A DNA stretch of 63,360 nucleotides. Origin: a virus. The notes below the pieces were generated by a model. That model worked only from the letters and a program-made list of their open reading frames with translations, was not told the DNA's origin and did no database searches. Of the stretch, positions 1 to 7,815 are shown in pieces. Each line of letters opens with the position of its first letter. Positions within the stretch are counted from its first letter, which is position 1. The stretch covers positions 1 through 63,360 of IMG/VR virus record IMGVR_UViG_3300009103_001409; one strand, 5' to 3'. The position numbers and the translations under genes were made by a program.

Positions 1-1145
1 TTGAGCTTGAGCATACGAAATAAACCCTCGCTGGATATACGTGCTAAATAATCGTCGGCAGTATAACCAGCAGGAACCACAAAATTAGGTAAACGAACGG
101 TATCATCAGGATAGAATCTTTCAATACGCCCAAAAGCAATAGCATGAGATTCTTCGATAGATTTAAGCACAAGTTCATCATCATATTCTACTCCGCACTC
201 TTTCGAGTAATGTTTATAAGACTCCCACATCTGATCGCCATTCTTGGGATACAATTCGTATTCAAGTTCTTGAATAGATTGTGGAAGATTCATGTCAAGC
301 CACTCAGGTTTTCCCCTACCAAGCCAGCCTAACCTTTTATATAGTTCTCTGTCTTCCCAAGCGACAGGTGTTGGGTAATGAGAATCACATGTCGATACAA
401 GCTTTATGCCTGTTTCTTTTGCAATGTCAATAATGTATTGGTTGAGTTCATGCTGTTCTGGTACTTGGTTCCATTGGAGTTCCCCGTACCATCTGTCGCC
501 AAGAATGCTGACCATTCGGCTTGTTGTTTCCCGCATAGCCTGTAGTACAGCTTCTTTGCCTTCTTCACGATGATTCCAGTAGCAACCAGCATATACACCG
601 CCAAGACAAGCGGAAAGGCAAATAACGCCGCCGCTATATTTGTTAAGTAATGCATAATCAATTCTAGGTTTCCTATAGAAGTAGTCTCCGGTGTAAGACT
701 CAGAGACCATCTTGTAAATGTTATTGAGTCCTTCTTGGTTCATCGCAAGAAGAACGATGTGTCGAGAACGATTGAGAGCCGTTCCTTTGCTCTTGCTAGC
801 GCCTTCAGCTTCGATGTTAGTGCCAGACTGTGTATTCGAAAGAGCACGGGCTTTCTTTTTGTCAGCCTTGTGCTCTTCGTAAGTCTTGCGCCACTCAACA
901 ACATCTGGGATGAAGTAAGCCTCCACACCATAAATAGGTTTGAAATCCTTACCTTGCTTTTCCATCTTCTTGCCATGGAGAACTTGATAAGCTGTTCCAT
1001 TCATGCAACCATGATCGGTTAAGGCGAGTGCCTTGCATCCATTCTCGTATGCAAAGTCCATATGATCTTGTGGATAGCCGAAGCCATCGAATGGAGAACC
1101 AACTCCTGAATGAGCATGGAGCCCAACAAATTTAATGCTACTCAT
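1..1145 (-). CDS. dnaE: DNA polymerase III alpha subunit (PHP domain, C-terminus cut by window edge)
   Basis: About 381 residues are visible before the reading frame leaves the window at position 1. The protein opens with a PHP domain: LHAHSGVGSPFDG a few residues in, then ALTDHG and YGVEAYF, the arrangement of metal-binding histidines and acids seen at the N terminus of bacterial replicative polymerase alpha subunits (family C). The role is template-directed DNA synthesis at the phage fork. The palm and catalytic aspartates lie outside the window, so activity cannot be judged. The start at 1145 is supported by CGGAGG seven bases upstream. It has its own strong promoter (1182-1210) and is the last gene of the leftward run seen here. 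A second polymerase of family A is encoded at 17153-18346. Confidence 0.85.
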   Translation of the reverse strand, partial: MSSIKFVGLHAHSGVGSPFDGFGYPQDHMDFAYENGCKALALTDHGCMNGTAYQVLHGKKMEKQGKDFKPIYGVEAYFIPDVVEWRKTYEEHKADKKKARALSNTQSGTNIEAEGASKSKGTALNRSRHIVLLAMNQEGLNNIYKMVSESYTGDYFYRKPRIDYALLNKYSGGVICLSACLGGVYAGCYWNHREEGKEAVLQAMRETTSRMVSILGDRWYGELQWNQVPEQHELNQYIIDIAKETGIKLVSTCDSHYPTPVAWEDRELYKRLGWLGRGKPEWLDMNLPQSIQELEYELYPKNGDQMWESYKHYSKECGVEYDDELVLKSIEESHAIAFGRIERFYPDDTVRLPNFVVPAGYTADDYLARISSEGLFRMLKL

Positions 1146-1181
1146 ATACGAACCTCCGAAGTTCTTTGTGATGATATATAT

Positions 1182-1210
1182 TATATAACCTATTCAATCT
1201 TGTTTGTCAA
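1182..1210 (-). promoter_or_regulatory. Strong sigma-70-type promoter for the polymerase gene
   Basis: On the minus strand TTGACA (1210-1205) is followed after 17 bases by TATATA (1187-1182), with TATAAT available two bases further on. The -35 box lies inside the 3' end of the phosphoesterase gene and the start codon of the polymerase gene is 37 bases beyond the -10 box. This is seen directly; that host RNA polymerase uses it is inferred. Confidence 0.75.
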
Positions 1211-1874
1211 ATTTTTTAAGCCTTAGCTGTCCATCTTTTATTATAACATAGGTACTATGCTCTACCCAGTCGCCACAATTGACATATGTTTTAAGATTCT
1301 CACTATCATCTAACCATATCACAACCTCAGGAACATGAGTATGGCCCATTATGAACACATCTGCTTCCTCATTCCACTTGAGTATATCCCATATCCTTTT
1401 AAGCTTCCTCTTCCTAAACTTCCAGTTGACATACCACGTTGCAAGGTTCCATCCAAATGCTCGTTCTGCCCAATCCTGAAGGACGGACAGAATCTTCATG
1501 AAAACTCTCCAAGTCACAACCCCTGTTTCAAACTGGTGTCCATGAACAATTTTGTACTTCCTGTTTGCATATTCAAATTCATACTTATGAACAAACTTGA
1601 CACCCGCTATTGTCTTGCCGGCAAACTTACTTAGGCCAATATCGTGGTTACCAATAACATATATAACCTTCTTTCCAAGTTTGTTTATTTTGTCGAAAAT
1701 TGCCGCTGTTGTTTCTGTAAATGTTGGAACTCTTATGAAGTCTATTATGTCTCCTGCTAATATAAGCTCATCGAATTCAATACTGGAAATAAACTCTAAG
1801 AGGCTGGTTTCTTTGGAATTCAAACTTCCAAGATGCAAATCAGATATAACCAATCTCACGTAATCACTATTCAT
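1194..1874 (-). CDS. Calcineurin-like metallophosphoesterase (LpxH/UDP-diacylglucosamine hydrolase-like)
   Basis: A 226-residue protein with the full metallophosphoesterase signature: SDLHLGS near residue 11, AGDIIDF near 40, GNHDIGL near 75, HGHQFE near 111 and MGHTHVPE near 177. These supply the Asp, His and Asn ligands of a two-metal centre. Length and motif spacing fit small bacterial phosphoesterases related to LpxH. The substrate cannot be told from sequence; nucleic-acid ends, nucleotides or lipid-A precursors are all possible. The start ATG overlaps the stop of the upstream small gene (ATGA), which indicates translational coupling. The promoter of the next gene sits within its 3' end. 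Confidence 0.8.
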   Translation of the reverse strand: MNSDYVRLVISDLHLGSLNSKETSLLEFISSIEFDELILAGDIIDFIRVPTFTETTAAIFDKINKLGKKVIYVIGNHDIGLSKFAGKTIAGVKFVHKYEFEYANRKYKIVHGHQFETGVVTWRVFMKILSVLQDWAERAFGWNLATWYVNWKFRKRKLKRIWDILKWNEEADVFIMGHTHVPEVVIWLDDSENLKTYVNCGDWVEHSTYVIIKDGQLRLKKFDKQD

Positions 1875-2134
1875 ACAAAATCCATAGTCTCTACGTCAAA
1901 ATTATCAAGCAGTAAATCCGGAACCACCTCAACTGTCCCGTCATATACCCAATATACCTTTACGTCATATATTACCATTTCTTTGTTTTTGTGCTCAAAG
2001 GCGATGTCCTTTATCTCTATAATTTCAAGCACTATGCCCACCTGATTTTCTATTGAAATCCATGCTCCATCTCCGTCATACCACGATCTATACTTTACCA
2101 ATTGCCCTATTTCAAATTCACAAACACATTGCAC
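1871..2134 (-). CDS. Small hypothetical protein, SH3-like beta-rich
   Basis: An 87-residue protein of unknown function with alternating hydrophobic strands and the pattern EIGQLVKYRSW...GIVLEI, typical of small SH3-like barrel proteins in phages. A GTG start at 2134 is chosen because GGGGGGTG lies six bases upstream; a GTG three codons earlier (2143) lacks a spaced ribosome site. The stop overlaps the phosphoesterase start. A CCTATTTAAA stretch (2151-2160) about 17 bases upstream resembles the late-gene motif described elsewhere but is one base off. Confidence 0.55.
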   Translation of the reverse strand: MQCVCEFEIGQLVKYRSWYDGDGAWISIENQVGIVLEIIEIKDIAFEHKNKEMVIYDVKVYWVYDGTVEVVPDLLLDNFDVETMDFV

Positions 2135-2195
2135 ATGAGGCACCCCCCAATTTAAATAGGCGACATTCTCGCATATTTTTCAATGCCCACAACTA

Positions 2196-2339
2196 TCATT
2201 TATGATGATGGCATACCTTTGGTGGGTGTTTGCTCTCCAAAAGCCCAACCCTATATTCCAAATAATACATACAAACCAATATCACTATATTCATTCCTAT
2301 GCCGAGCAGAACTCCGCTCCTAACTAATTTGTTTTCCAT
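2196..2339 (-). CDS. 47-residue single-span membrane protein
   Basis: A short frame starting at ATG 2339 with AAGGTG five bases upstream. The product has basic residues near the N terminus (MENKLVRSG), a hydrophobic span of about 19 residues (GVLLGIGMNIVILVCMYYL) and a short tail ending in three histidines and lysine. It starts just after the stop of the 2344-2526 gene. It could be an inner-membrane accessory protein; nothing links it to a named family. Confidence 0.5.
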   Translation of the reverse strand: MENKLVRSGVLLGIGMNIVILVCMYYLEYRVGLLESKHPPKVCHHHK

Positions 2340-2343
2340 TTTT

Positions 2344-2526
2344 TCACCTTATTGCCACAAAGCAATTCATTAATTTTTTTGATAACTTTATCTCTTGAAC
2401 ATTATATTTGCCAGTGCTATTGTGTAGATAAAAATATTCGTCATCTTCCCTAGTGCAATAATATTTATGCCCAAGAGTAAACACAAAAAATTCTTCTACA
2501 CAAACTAACACCTGCCCTCTGTACAT
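2344..2526 (-). CDS. Small hypothetical protein (60 aa)
   Basis: Starts at ATG 2526 with AGGTAGGG six bases upstream. It is rich in aromatic and acidic residues, with a DDEYFYLHN segment and the strand pattern of a small beta barrel, like its neighbours at 1871, 2548 and 6825. No family is recognised. It sits in a run of very small genes, a usual place for phage host-takeover proteins, but no function can be assigned. Confidence 0.5.
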   Translation of the reverse strand: MYRGQVLVCVEEFFVFTLGHKYYCTREDDEYFYLHNSTGKYNVQEIKLSKKLMNCFVAIR

Positions 2527-2547
2527 TAGAAACCCTACCTGTAATAA

Positions 2548-2757
2548 CTATGCGTAGAGAGCTATTTCGTCCTCAAAAACATACAATTCATTGCCATTTA
2601 TTACAATTTTGTAATCAAAATTTGTGAAAAAATGTTCCTCGGCTACCAATTCGTTCTCCACTATTATACCAACATCGCCTTTCTCGATTCGAGTACCGTC
2701 AATCAACTCTACCCCCACCAGCGATATCACCAATGTCCCCACTTCCATCTTCATCAT
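2548..2757 (-). CDS. Small hypothetical protein (69 aa), SH3-like
   Basis: A 69-residue acidic protein with GTLVISL, GDVGIIVE and YKIVINGNELYVFEDE, the strand-turn pattern of a small SH3-like barrel. It overlaps the 3' end of the amidohydrolase gene by 59 bases in another frame, more than is usual here. The ribosome site is weak, so a start at the Met four codons on is possible. Function unknown. Confidence 0.45.
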   Translation of the reverse strand: MMKMEVGTLVISLVGVELIDGTRIEKGDVGIIVENELVAEEHFFTNFDYKIVINGNELYVFEDEIALYA

Positions 2758-3733
2758 TGAATCCGCACACCTCTAATCCATTGTGTCTTGCAATTTTAAT
2801 TAGAACGCCTTCATCGTAAATGTGTGTAGCTTCAAGAAGAAATTTCAGTTCTGTTCTCATATCTCCGGTTGAGTATGGCTTATAGACATCGTGAATATTA
2901 TCTGACCCAAGAGCTACCACCAAATCGTGTTCAAGCATTTCATCAACAGGGGTTACGGCATTATGTGTCGGAGTCAACTCCTCAGTCCTACGAGCATCTA
3001 TCCACGCAGTTGGGCATGCCACAAAAGACAGCCCGGCATCTTTCGCCATCTTGTAAACCTCTTTGCGATACCACTTAGGGTGACAAGCAAGGCTTATAGA
3101 GTGGATTGCTGTAACTCTGCCCTCCATCCCAGCGCTTATTGTTTTTCTTGCTAACATTTCGGTTTCTTTCTCGGTTGCTGTGTTTAGTTGATCAACATGA
3201 ACATGAACTCTCTTACTGTAGGCACTTCCCATAAGTAACATATACTCCATATGTTTCTCTTCATACCCCTTATCTGCGCCTGGTAATGAGCCAATGATAT
3301 CAAACAAATCCTGTTCCATACTATCTGCTAGCATAACCTGACATTCGTAAGGGACAACCCCCTTTAATGTTTGGCATGCAATTTTGAAATTTATCCCAAC
3401 AGACTTAGCATATTGTTTAGCTCGATGTGCTGCGTTGACTGCCTTGTATCCCACGACTGGATCAATATCAATAAACGACATACAGTGGGTTGTAAGCTTG
3501 CTTTTTTGCTGAAGGAGTGCATTTCGGATGTTTTTGTAAAAATCATCTTCGGTGGCGTTTGCTTTATAATCATCAACGTACTTCCATTTTTGATGAAGGT
3601 GGTTGTATACCACATCTCTCATATTCATTGAAGTTACAGTGTACGCCCTATCGAAATGAGCATGAGCATTAACAAAACCGCCTGCTTGCCATATAGCATT
3701 GTTTAGGTTCTCTAGCGGATTATAATGTGTCAT
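2699..3733 (-). CDS. Amidohydrolase-superfamily protein, cytosine-deaminase-like
   Basis: A 344-residue protein with the metal-ligand set of the amidohydrolase superfamily: NAHAHFDRAY near residue 22 (HxH), HVHVDQ near 176, AIHSISLA near 209 and GSDNIHD near 276. The order and spacing are those of cytosine deaminase-type enzymes, which remove an amine from a ring. Two oddities are visible. It begins directly with the barrel and lacks the usual N-terminal beta sandwich. The catalytic Glu of the cytosine-deaminase HCDE segment is Gln (HVDQ), so the substrate may differ or catalysis may be altered. The start at 3733 follows GGGG, overlapping the previous gene by 14 bases. A role in pyrimidine salvage or base chemistry is inferred only. 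Confidence 0.72.
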   Translation of the reverse strand: MTHYNPLENLNNAIWQAGGFVNAHAHFDRAYTVTSMNMRDVVYNHLHQKWKYVDDYKANATEDDFYKNIRNALLQQKSKLTTHCMSFIDIDPVVGYKAVNAAHRAKQYAKSVGINFKIACQTLKGVVPYECQVMLADSMEQDLFDIIGSLPGADKGYEEKHMEYMLLMGSAYSKRVHVHVDQLNTATEKETEMLARKTISAGMEGRVTAIHSISLACHPKWYRKEVYKMAKDAGLSFVACPTAWIDARRTEELTPTHNAVTPVDEMLEHDLVVALGSDNIHDVYKPYSTGDMRTELKFLLEATHIYDEGVLIKIARHNGLEVCGFNDEDGSGDIGDIAGGGRVD

Positions 3734-3929
3734 CTTTTGCCCCTTTTGTAAAATTCGGACTTTTCCAATCTTTGACTATTTTTTCCCAAGCTTTCATCGG
3801 TATTTTAATCTTGACGGAACTTCTCTTTTCATCAGACAATTCCCAAAGCTCAAAACAGCACTCTGAAATGTCACTCATTTCAAGATAAACAGCCTTCTTG
3901 TCACTGGAAACTTTTATTTTCTTGCTCAT
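3720..3929 (-). CDS. Small hypothetical protein (69 aa)
   Basis: Starts at ATG 3929 after AGGTGATGAG. A basic, strand-rich 69-residue protein with SVKIKIPMKAWEKIV toward the C terminus. It overlaps the amidohydrolase start by 14 bases, so the two are probably co-translated. No family recognised. Confidence 0.5.
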   Translation of the reverse strand: MSKKIKVSSDKKAVYLEMSDISECCFELWELSDEKRSSVKIKIPMKAWEKIVKDWKSPNFTKGAKDDTL

Positions 3930-3941
3930 CTCATCACCTCG

Positions 3942-4598
3942 CTATATTCTTATGATTGTTGCCTCGACATCATACCCAAACAATTGTAGTAGAAAGTCCT
4001 TCATAAGAGAGTCTTTGCACTTCTTATCCTCTTCGCACTCAAAAAGTCTCCAACTAAAAGATTTCTTTTGTTCGTATGTCAAGTTGTTCAGCTTCAATAT
4101 CTCTTGTCTAATTATTTCCATCACTTTCGTATATCTAGTAGGTAATATATCAAGTTTATCGCAAATGTCAAGAAATTTTCCCCACTTTTTATCATTATAC
4201 GAAGAAGTAATCTCTTTAAACATTTCAATTTTCGCCAATACTTCAGGAGTTTGCTCAACATTGGAAAATTTGTCGGGATGAATTTTCACTGCTGCTGTTC
4301 TGTACATCTTTTGTAATGATTTATCAACTGGGGTGTCATCGGTGTTGCCTTTGTTACATTTTACCAAGCCATCTTCATCTACTTCTTGTGTTTTTTTGGG
4401 ATACACTTTATTAAGCATGTCTTTATTTTCACTATTCAGCTTCTCAATTGGGATACTGTATTCGGAACAAAACTTTTGATAAAAAATTTCAAATTCTACG
4501 TGGGCGTCCTTCAATGTATCCAGAACGTATTCATATTCTGAATTGGCAAACTCCAGTTCCTTAACCAGTCTCCTATATCTTTTTTCCATCAACGACAT
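3942..4598 (-). CDS. J-domain (DnaJ-like) protein
   Basis: The N-terminal half is a predicted long coiled coil (EKRYRRLVKELEF...). The middle carries a J-domain core: a basic helix MYRTAAVKI, the invariant HPDK loop, and a following helix containing MFKEITSSYND. J domains stimulate Hsp70 ATP hydrolysis through HPD, so this protein probably recruits host DnaK to a phage target, for example during replisome or capsid assembly (inference). An in-frame TTG at 4625 would add nine residues but lacks a ribosome site; the ATG at 4598 is preferred. The C-terminal third matches nothing I recognise. Confidence 0.65.
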   Translation of the reverse strand: MSLMEKRYRRLVKELEFANSEYEYVLDTLKDAHVEFEIFYQKFCSEYSIPIEKLNSENKDMLNKVYPKKTQEVDEDGLVKCNKGNTDDTPVDKSLQKMYRTAAVKIHPDKFSNVEQTPEVLAKIEMFKEITSSYNDKKWGKFLDICDKLDILPTRYTKVMEIIRQEILKLNNLTYEQKKSFSWRLFECEEDKKCKDSLMKDFLLQLFGYDVEATIIRI

Positions 4599-4605
4599 GC
4601 TATAA

Positions 4606-5517
4606 TTAGTCTCTGTCTTGTCCAATTCTGTTGAACTCGCGATAAGAAAACAGTTGTCTTGTTGGGCGTTGGGTATCTCTTGCCAAGTCAGACATCATGT
4701 ATTCTCGATATGACTCCCAGGTATCAACATTGTAGAATGACTCAGTTGAATGAAGATATCCATCATTGACATCAACACCGACAAAAACATCCTCTGGTTC
4801 GAAGAACCTTGCGCTCCATCGCTCTTCAATTGGCATCTTGCTCCTTGGTAACCCCCTCTCATCCACAACCTCTGTGGTATACATGCCGGTGCCTTTCCTC
4901 ACATTGCGCCTGTAGATGATGAACTCTTCTCTGCCGAAGGTGAAGCTTGAGTACTGGTTGTCTTGTACTGTCTTTCCTTCGGAGACTACATAGAAATTCT
5001 TTTTGTTCTTTATCTGTCTCCGAACCTTCTGAAGCTCTCGGGGATCCATAATGCCATAAGGGAAGGACACATAGTACTTGTCTGGTATCATCCACTTGGA
5101 TATCTGATCGGAAACCTTAAGGGCTGTGATTGCTCCATGAAGAACGCTCCAGGATAGACAGTCTCTCTTGTCTCTGTCCTTGGGATGCAGAGGAACCCAG
5201 AAGATTGGGATACGCTTTCGTCGTTCGGTTGGCAAGGCATCGAACTTGTTGTAGAAGTGGATGGGGTCTTGGATGTAGTCTCCAACCCTGTACCTGACAA
5301 GAGGGGCGATGTCATCATTGCACACAATCCATATTGTGTCACACCCTGCAAACGCTGCCTCGATTACTGCTGCCTCTATCATCGTATAGTCTGGTGCTAT
5401 TGGCAGCAGGCAATCTGGATATGGCATTCCATACTCTAAAGGTTGGCCGGCAAGCGGAATGACTCCTGCAAGATGGAAATTTGCTTGTGACGAAAAAGCT
5501 TTTTCGCTAACTTCCAT
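4606..5517 (-). CDS. Divergent nucleotidyltransferase (sugar-nucleotide type)
   Basis: The N terminus reads AGVIPLAGQPLEYG then CLLPIAPDYTMIEAAV and EAAFAGCDTIWIVCNDD, the beta-strand, P-loop-like turn, LLPI segment and helix order of NTP_transferase-fold enzymes such as glucose-1-phosphate thymidylyl- or uridylyltransferases. The usual GGxGTR nucleotide loop is degenerate (AGQPLEYG), so either the active site has drifted or the protein binds rather than makes a nucleotide sugar. At 303 residues it is of normal length for the fold. It overlaps the upstream 5436-6278 gene by 82 bases, so the two are probably made together. A role in glycosylation or DNA-base modification is speculation. Confidence 0.55.
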   Translation of the reverse strand: MEVSEKAFSSQANFHLAGVIPLAGQPLEYGMPYPDCLLPIAPDYTMIEAAVIEAAFAGCDTIWIVCNDDIAPLVRYRVGDYIQDPIHFYNKFDALPTERRKRIPIFWVPLHPKDRDKRDCLSWSVLHGAITALKVSDQISKWMIPDKYYVSFPYGIMDPRELQKVRRQIKNKKNFYVVSEGKTVQDNQYSSFTFGREEFIIYRRNVRKGTGMYTTEVVDERGLPRSKMPIEERWSARFFEPEDVFVGVDVNDGYLHSTESFYNVDTWESYREYMMSDLARDTQRPTRQLFSYREFNRIGQDRD

Positions 5518-6278
5518 GATTTGCCCTCCTTGTTCCTGTTCGTTATAATCTCATCGAATGTTCGCTTTGGTTTGTAATCGTGTATCGTCTCTCTGTAAGC
5601 GTGTTCTATCTTAAGGGAGTAGTGGTTGTGTTTGCCGTTAGGAGCATAGCCGTTCTTAAGCCCTCTTATTCCAGCGTGTTGCATCATTTTAAGCGTCTTC
5701 AGTCGAGCCATACCTTCGGTACAGTGAGGGCTCGAAAGCTCGTTTTTGAGCAAGCGTGAGGCGGCACAGACATCCTTCTTGGCACTACTTGAGCCAATGC
5801 GAGTTGGTTGATAAAAGTGCAGAGTGTGAACGAAATCGTAATCAGGATCTATGATGGTGTTGTGCTGGTGATTGTTACCAGAGCGAACATGAAACCAGTC
5901 ATAGACATTTGCAGTCTCATAGTCTACCTCTTCAAAGATAACAGCTTCATCATACGAGATGTTTATTCTCTTGTTGTGTTCTGTTATCAGAGTAATCTTG
6001 TTCTTGTCTTTGCGATTAGTTATAACGATGTTAGGCATAATGATTTGTCCTGTCATTGACATCAGGAAGGTGAGCCTATCCCACATCTCCGACTTGTATA
6101 TCTTCCTCTTGTTGTCATAGCCCAGGAACTTTATCTCCTCTTCATATTCAACCGTTGATAGCTGAAACGGATAGAGAGATTCCACAAGAAGAACCTGCTC
6201 ATCGTTAAGAAAGCTATGTAGAAGACACTCCAATGAGCCGCCAAAGTTTAACTTTTCAAAGTGGTAGTCTGTCTTCAC
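5436..6278 (-). CDS. Unknown protein with a possible Rossmann-like N terminus
   Basis: A 280-residue protein translated from a GTG start at 6278, preceded by AGAGGAAG. The opening FGGSLECLLHSFLNDEQVLLVE resembles a glycine-turn, helix, second strand ending in Glu, as in dinucleotide-binding folds (inference). Later segments such as YDWFHVRSGNNHQHN and HCTEGMARLKTLKMMQHAG are rich in His, Cys and aromatics and look like an active-site or metal region. It is bracketed by the nucleotidyltransferase downstream and a small protein upstream, with overlaps on both sides. I do not recognise the family. Confidence 0.55.
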   Translation of the reverse strand: MKTDYHFEKLNFGGSLECLLHSFLNDEQVLLVESLYPFQLSTVEYEEEIKFLGYDNKRKIYKSEMWDRLTFLMSMTGQIIMPNIVITNRKDKNKITLITEHNKRINISYDEAVIFEEVDYETANVYDWFHVRSGNNHQHNTIIDPDYDFVHTLHFYQPTRIGSSSAKKDVCAASRLLKNELSSPHCTEGMARLKTLKMMQHAGIRGLKNGYAPNGKHNHYSLKIEHAYRETIHDYKPKRTFDEIITNRNKEGKSWKLAKKLFRHKQISILQESFRLPANL

Positions 6279-6880
6279 TTCTTCCTCTTGTTTTTAAGCC
6301 ACATGTCCTTATTCATTTGAATCAGCTTCTCTGGTGACCATGCCATTTGCGAAGCAAACTTGCCTGACTTTTTGTCAGCAAGGGGAGCGCTAGCTGCATG
6401 GTAATTGGGCTTGATATAATAGATGTAAACCTCCTCGATGTCTGCATCGGAAGGGATGCTCTGTTCCATTTGGAAATCCAAGTCCTGGAGGACTGCGTCT
6501 ATCTTTTCAACTGGTGAGCCTGTTACCTTTGGAGAGTTATCAAAAATAACTCCCGTTCTAACATTATCGGTGTCCATTATTTCATAAGGTGTCCTGCCCA
6601 TGTAAATATACCTCATCACATGTAAGTCCTTTACTGCTCTGGCTTTTTCATCGTCCGATAGTTTCGCTACGAAACTTTCCATCTGCCCAAAGGCTTGGCT
6701 GCTGTACATAAAATTCTTCAGCACTGATTTGAAAGTCGAACGCATATCTTTCTGGCGTAGATTATCAGGAGTAGCTCTATCGTGTGGGTTGTTCCTTCGG
6801 TATTCAGGTTGGCCAGCCCACTTTTCAGTCGGTGCTGTCTCCATTATCCACTTCTTCCATTCTTGTATTATCTTCTTCAT
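6275..6880 (-). CDS. Hypothetical protein with capsid-targeting-like N terminus
   Basis: A 201-residue protein of unknown function. Its start MKKIIQEWKKWIMETAP is an amphipathic helix with I-x-E sites at IQE and IME, similar to N termini of several other proteins in this window that may be processed by the gp21-type protease. The rest is helical with charged linkers and a basic end (WLKNKRKK). It overlaps both neighbours. Confidence 0.5.
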   Translation of the reverse strand: MKKIIQEWKKWIMETAPTEKWAGQPEYRRNNPHDRATPDNLRQKDMRSTFKSVLKNFMYSSQAFGQMESFVAKLSDDEKARAVKDLHVMRYIYMGRTPYEIMDTDNVRTGVIFDNSPKVTGSPVEKIDAVLQDLDFQMEQSIPSDADIEEVYIYYIKPNYHAASAPLADKKSGKFASQMAWSPEKLIQMNKDMWLKNKRKK

Positions 6881-7100
6881 CGTTTGTCATCCTTCTTAAG
6901 AACTCTGCTGGAACTTTTCTCATTGTTTCATCACCTATCAAAATATCATAGGCTATGTAATAAGTAGTTACTTCATCACCTGTTTTGATTGATAAATCAT
7001 ATGGTCCTGCCAATATCATCCCCACGTCCGTATCCATCTCTCCCGTTATCAGTTTTCCAAATTCGCTAAGAACCACCAAGTCGCCCTTCTTATAGTCCAC
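6825..7100 (-). CDS. Small acidic hypothetical protein, SH3-like
   Basis: A 91-residue protein from a GTG start at 7100. KKGDLVVLSEFGK followed by DVGMILAG is the opening of small phage SH3-like barrels, and the C-terminal tail is strongly acidic and probably disordered. It overlaps the thyX end by 11 bases and the next gene by 56. No function known. Confidence 0.5.
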   Translation of the reverse strand: MDYKKGDLVVLSEFGKLITGEMDTDVGMILAGPYDLSIKTGDEVTTYYIAYDILIGDETMRKVPAEFLRRMTNDEEDNTRMEEVDNGDSTD

Positions 7101-7815
7101 CTCGAATTTTCCTGTAGGAGTTAACTGCTACTGGCCACAAGTCTGTGGCAATTTCCAAGACAGCTTGGGCAGCTTGTTGTATTTCCCATTGTGCTCCTTC
7201 ATGCGTCCTAAGACTAACAAACTTAAGAAGGTTATTGAGATTAACAGTGCCGTAATACTCTGTATATAGGTTCTGCGGTAGTACTCCTCTAGCTTGCTCT
7301 CGGCATACACCGTTTTTTATCAATCTGTTGTATAGTTTGAGGCTATTCTTGTGGTGCCATAATACCTCGTCAGAAGCATATGAACAACTAGGCGGTATTA
7401 AAGTTGCGCCATAGCCTTCCGAAAGGTTCGGGTTAATCAACTCGCTCGGGTTTGATGCTTGCCTGTTTGATTCATGCTGTGTTCTGAAGGCTTCTGGTTC
7501 ATAAAACTGCAAATCTTTGTCCGTATACCTACGAGAGATTTCGTTATAGCTCCACGTTCGGTGGCGGTGATGCTGAGAACGAACAAAAAGAGGAACAATA
7601 AATTTAAAGGTAACAAGATTATGTTCCAAGGTGCTGGTATGCTTATGTTTGATAAGGTAGTTAATAAGTCGCTTGTCGCTCCCATCCAAACTAGACTTTT
7701 CGACACCAAAGCTAACCCTTGCACTATTGACGATGGTAATGTCACTGCCCATATGCTGAACATAAGCCACGCTACCGACATTATCATCATATATCTTAAT
7801 TTCTCTCTCATACAT
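7090..7815 (-). CDS. thyX: Flavin-dependent thymidylate synthase ThyX
   Basis: A 241-residue protein, the usual ThyX length. The diagnostic RHRxxS motif is present as RHRTWS at residues 84-89, followed by NEISRRY. ThyX makes dTMP from dUMP using methylene-tetrahydrofolate, FAD and NADPH, feeding phage DNA synthesis. STLEHNLVTF upstream and REQARGVLPQNLYTEYYGT downstream match the folate/dUMP-binding core. The start overlaps the stop of the previous gene (TAATG). It belongs with the ribonucleotide reductase and thioredoxin genes as the nucleotide-supply set. Confidence 0.93.
   Translation of the reverse strand: MYEREIKIYDDNVGSVAYVQHMGSDITIVNSARVSFGVEKSSLDGSDKRLINYLIKHKHTSTLEHNLVTFKFIVPLFVRSQHHRHRTWSYNEISRRYTDKDLQFYEPEAFRTQHESNRQASNPSELINPNLSEGYGATLIPPSCSYASDEVLWHHKNSLKLYNRLIKNGVCREQARGVLPQNLYTEYYGTVNLNNLLKFVSLRTHEGAQWEIQQAAQAVLEIATDLWPVAVNSYRKIRGGL

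Noticed and set aside
735-1022. Open frames on both strands at 735-1022
   Set aside because: They lie inside the DnaE-type gene, which has better motifs, a ribosome site and a promoter.
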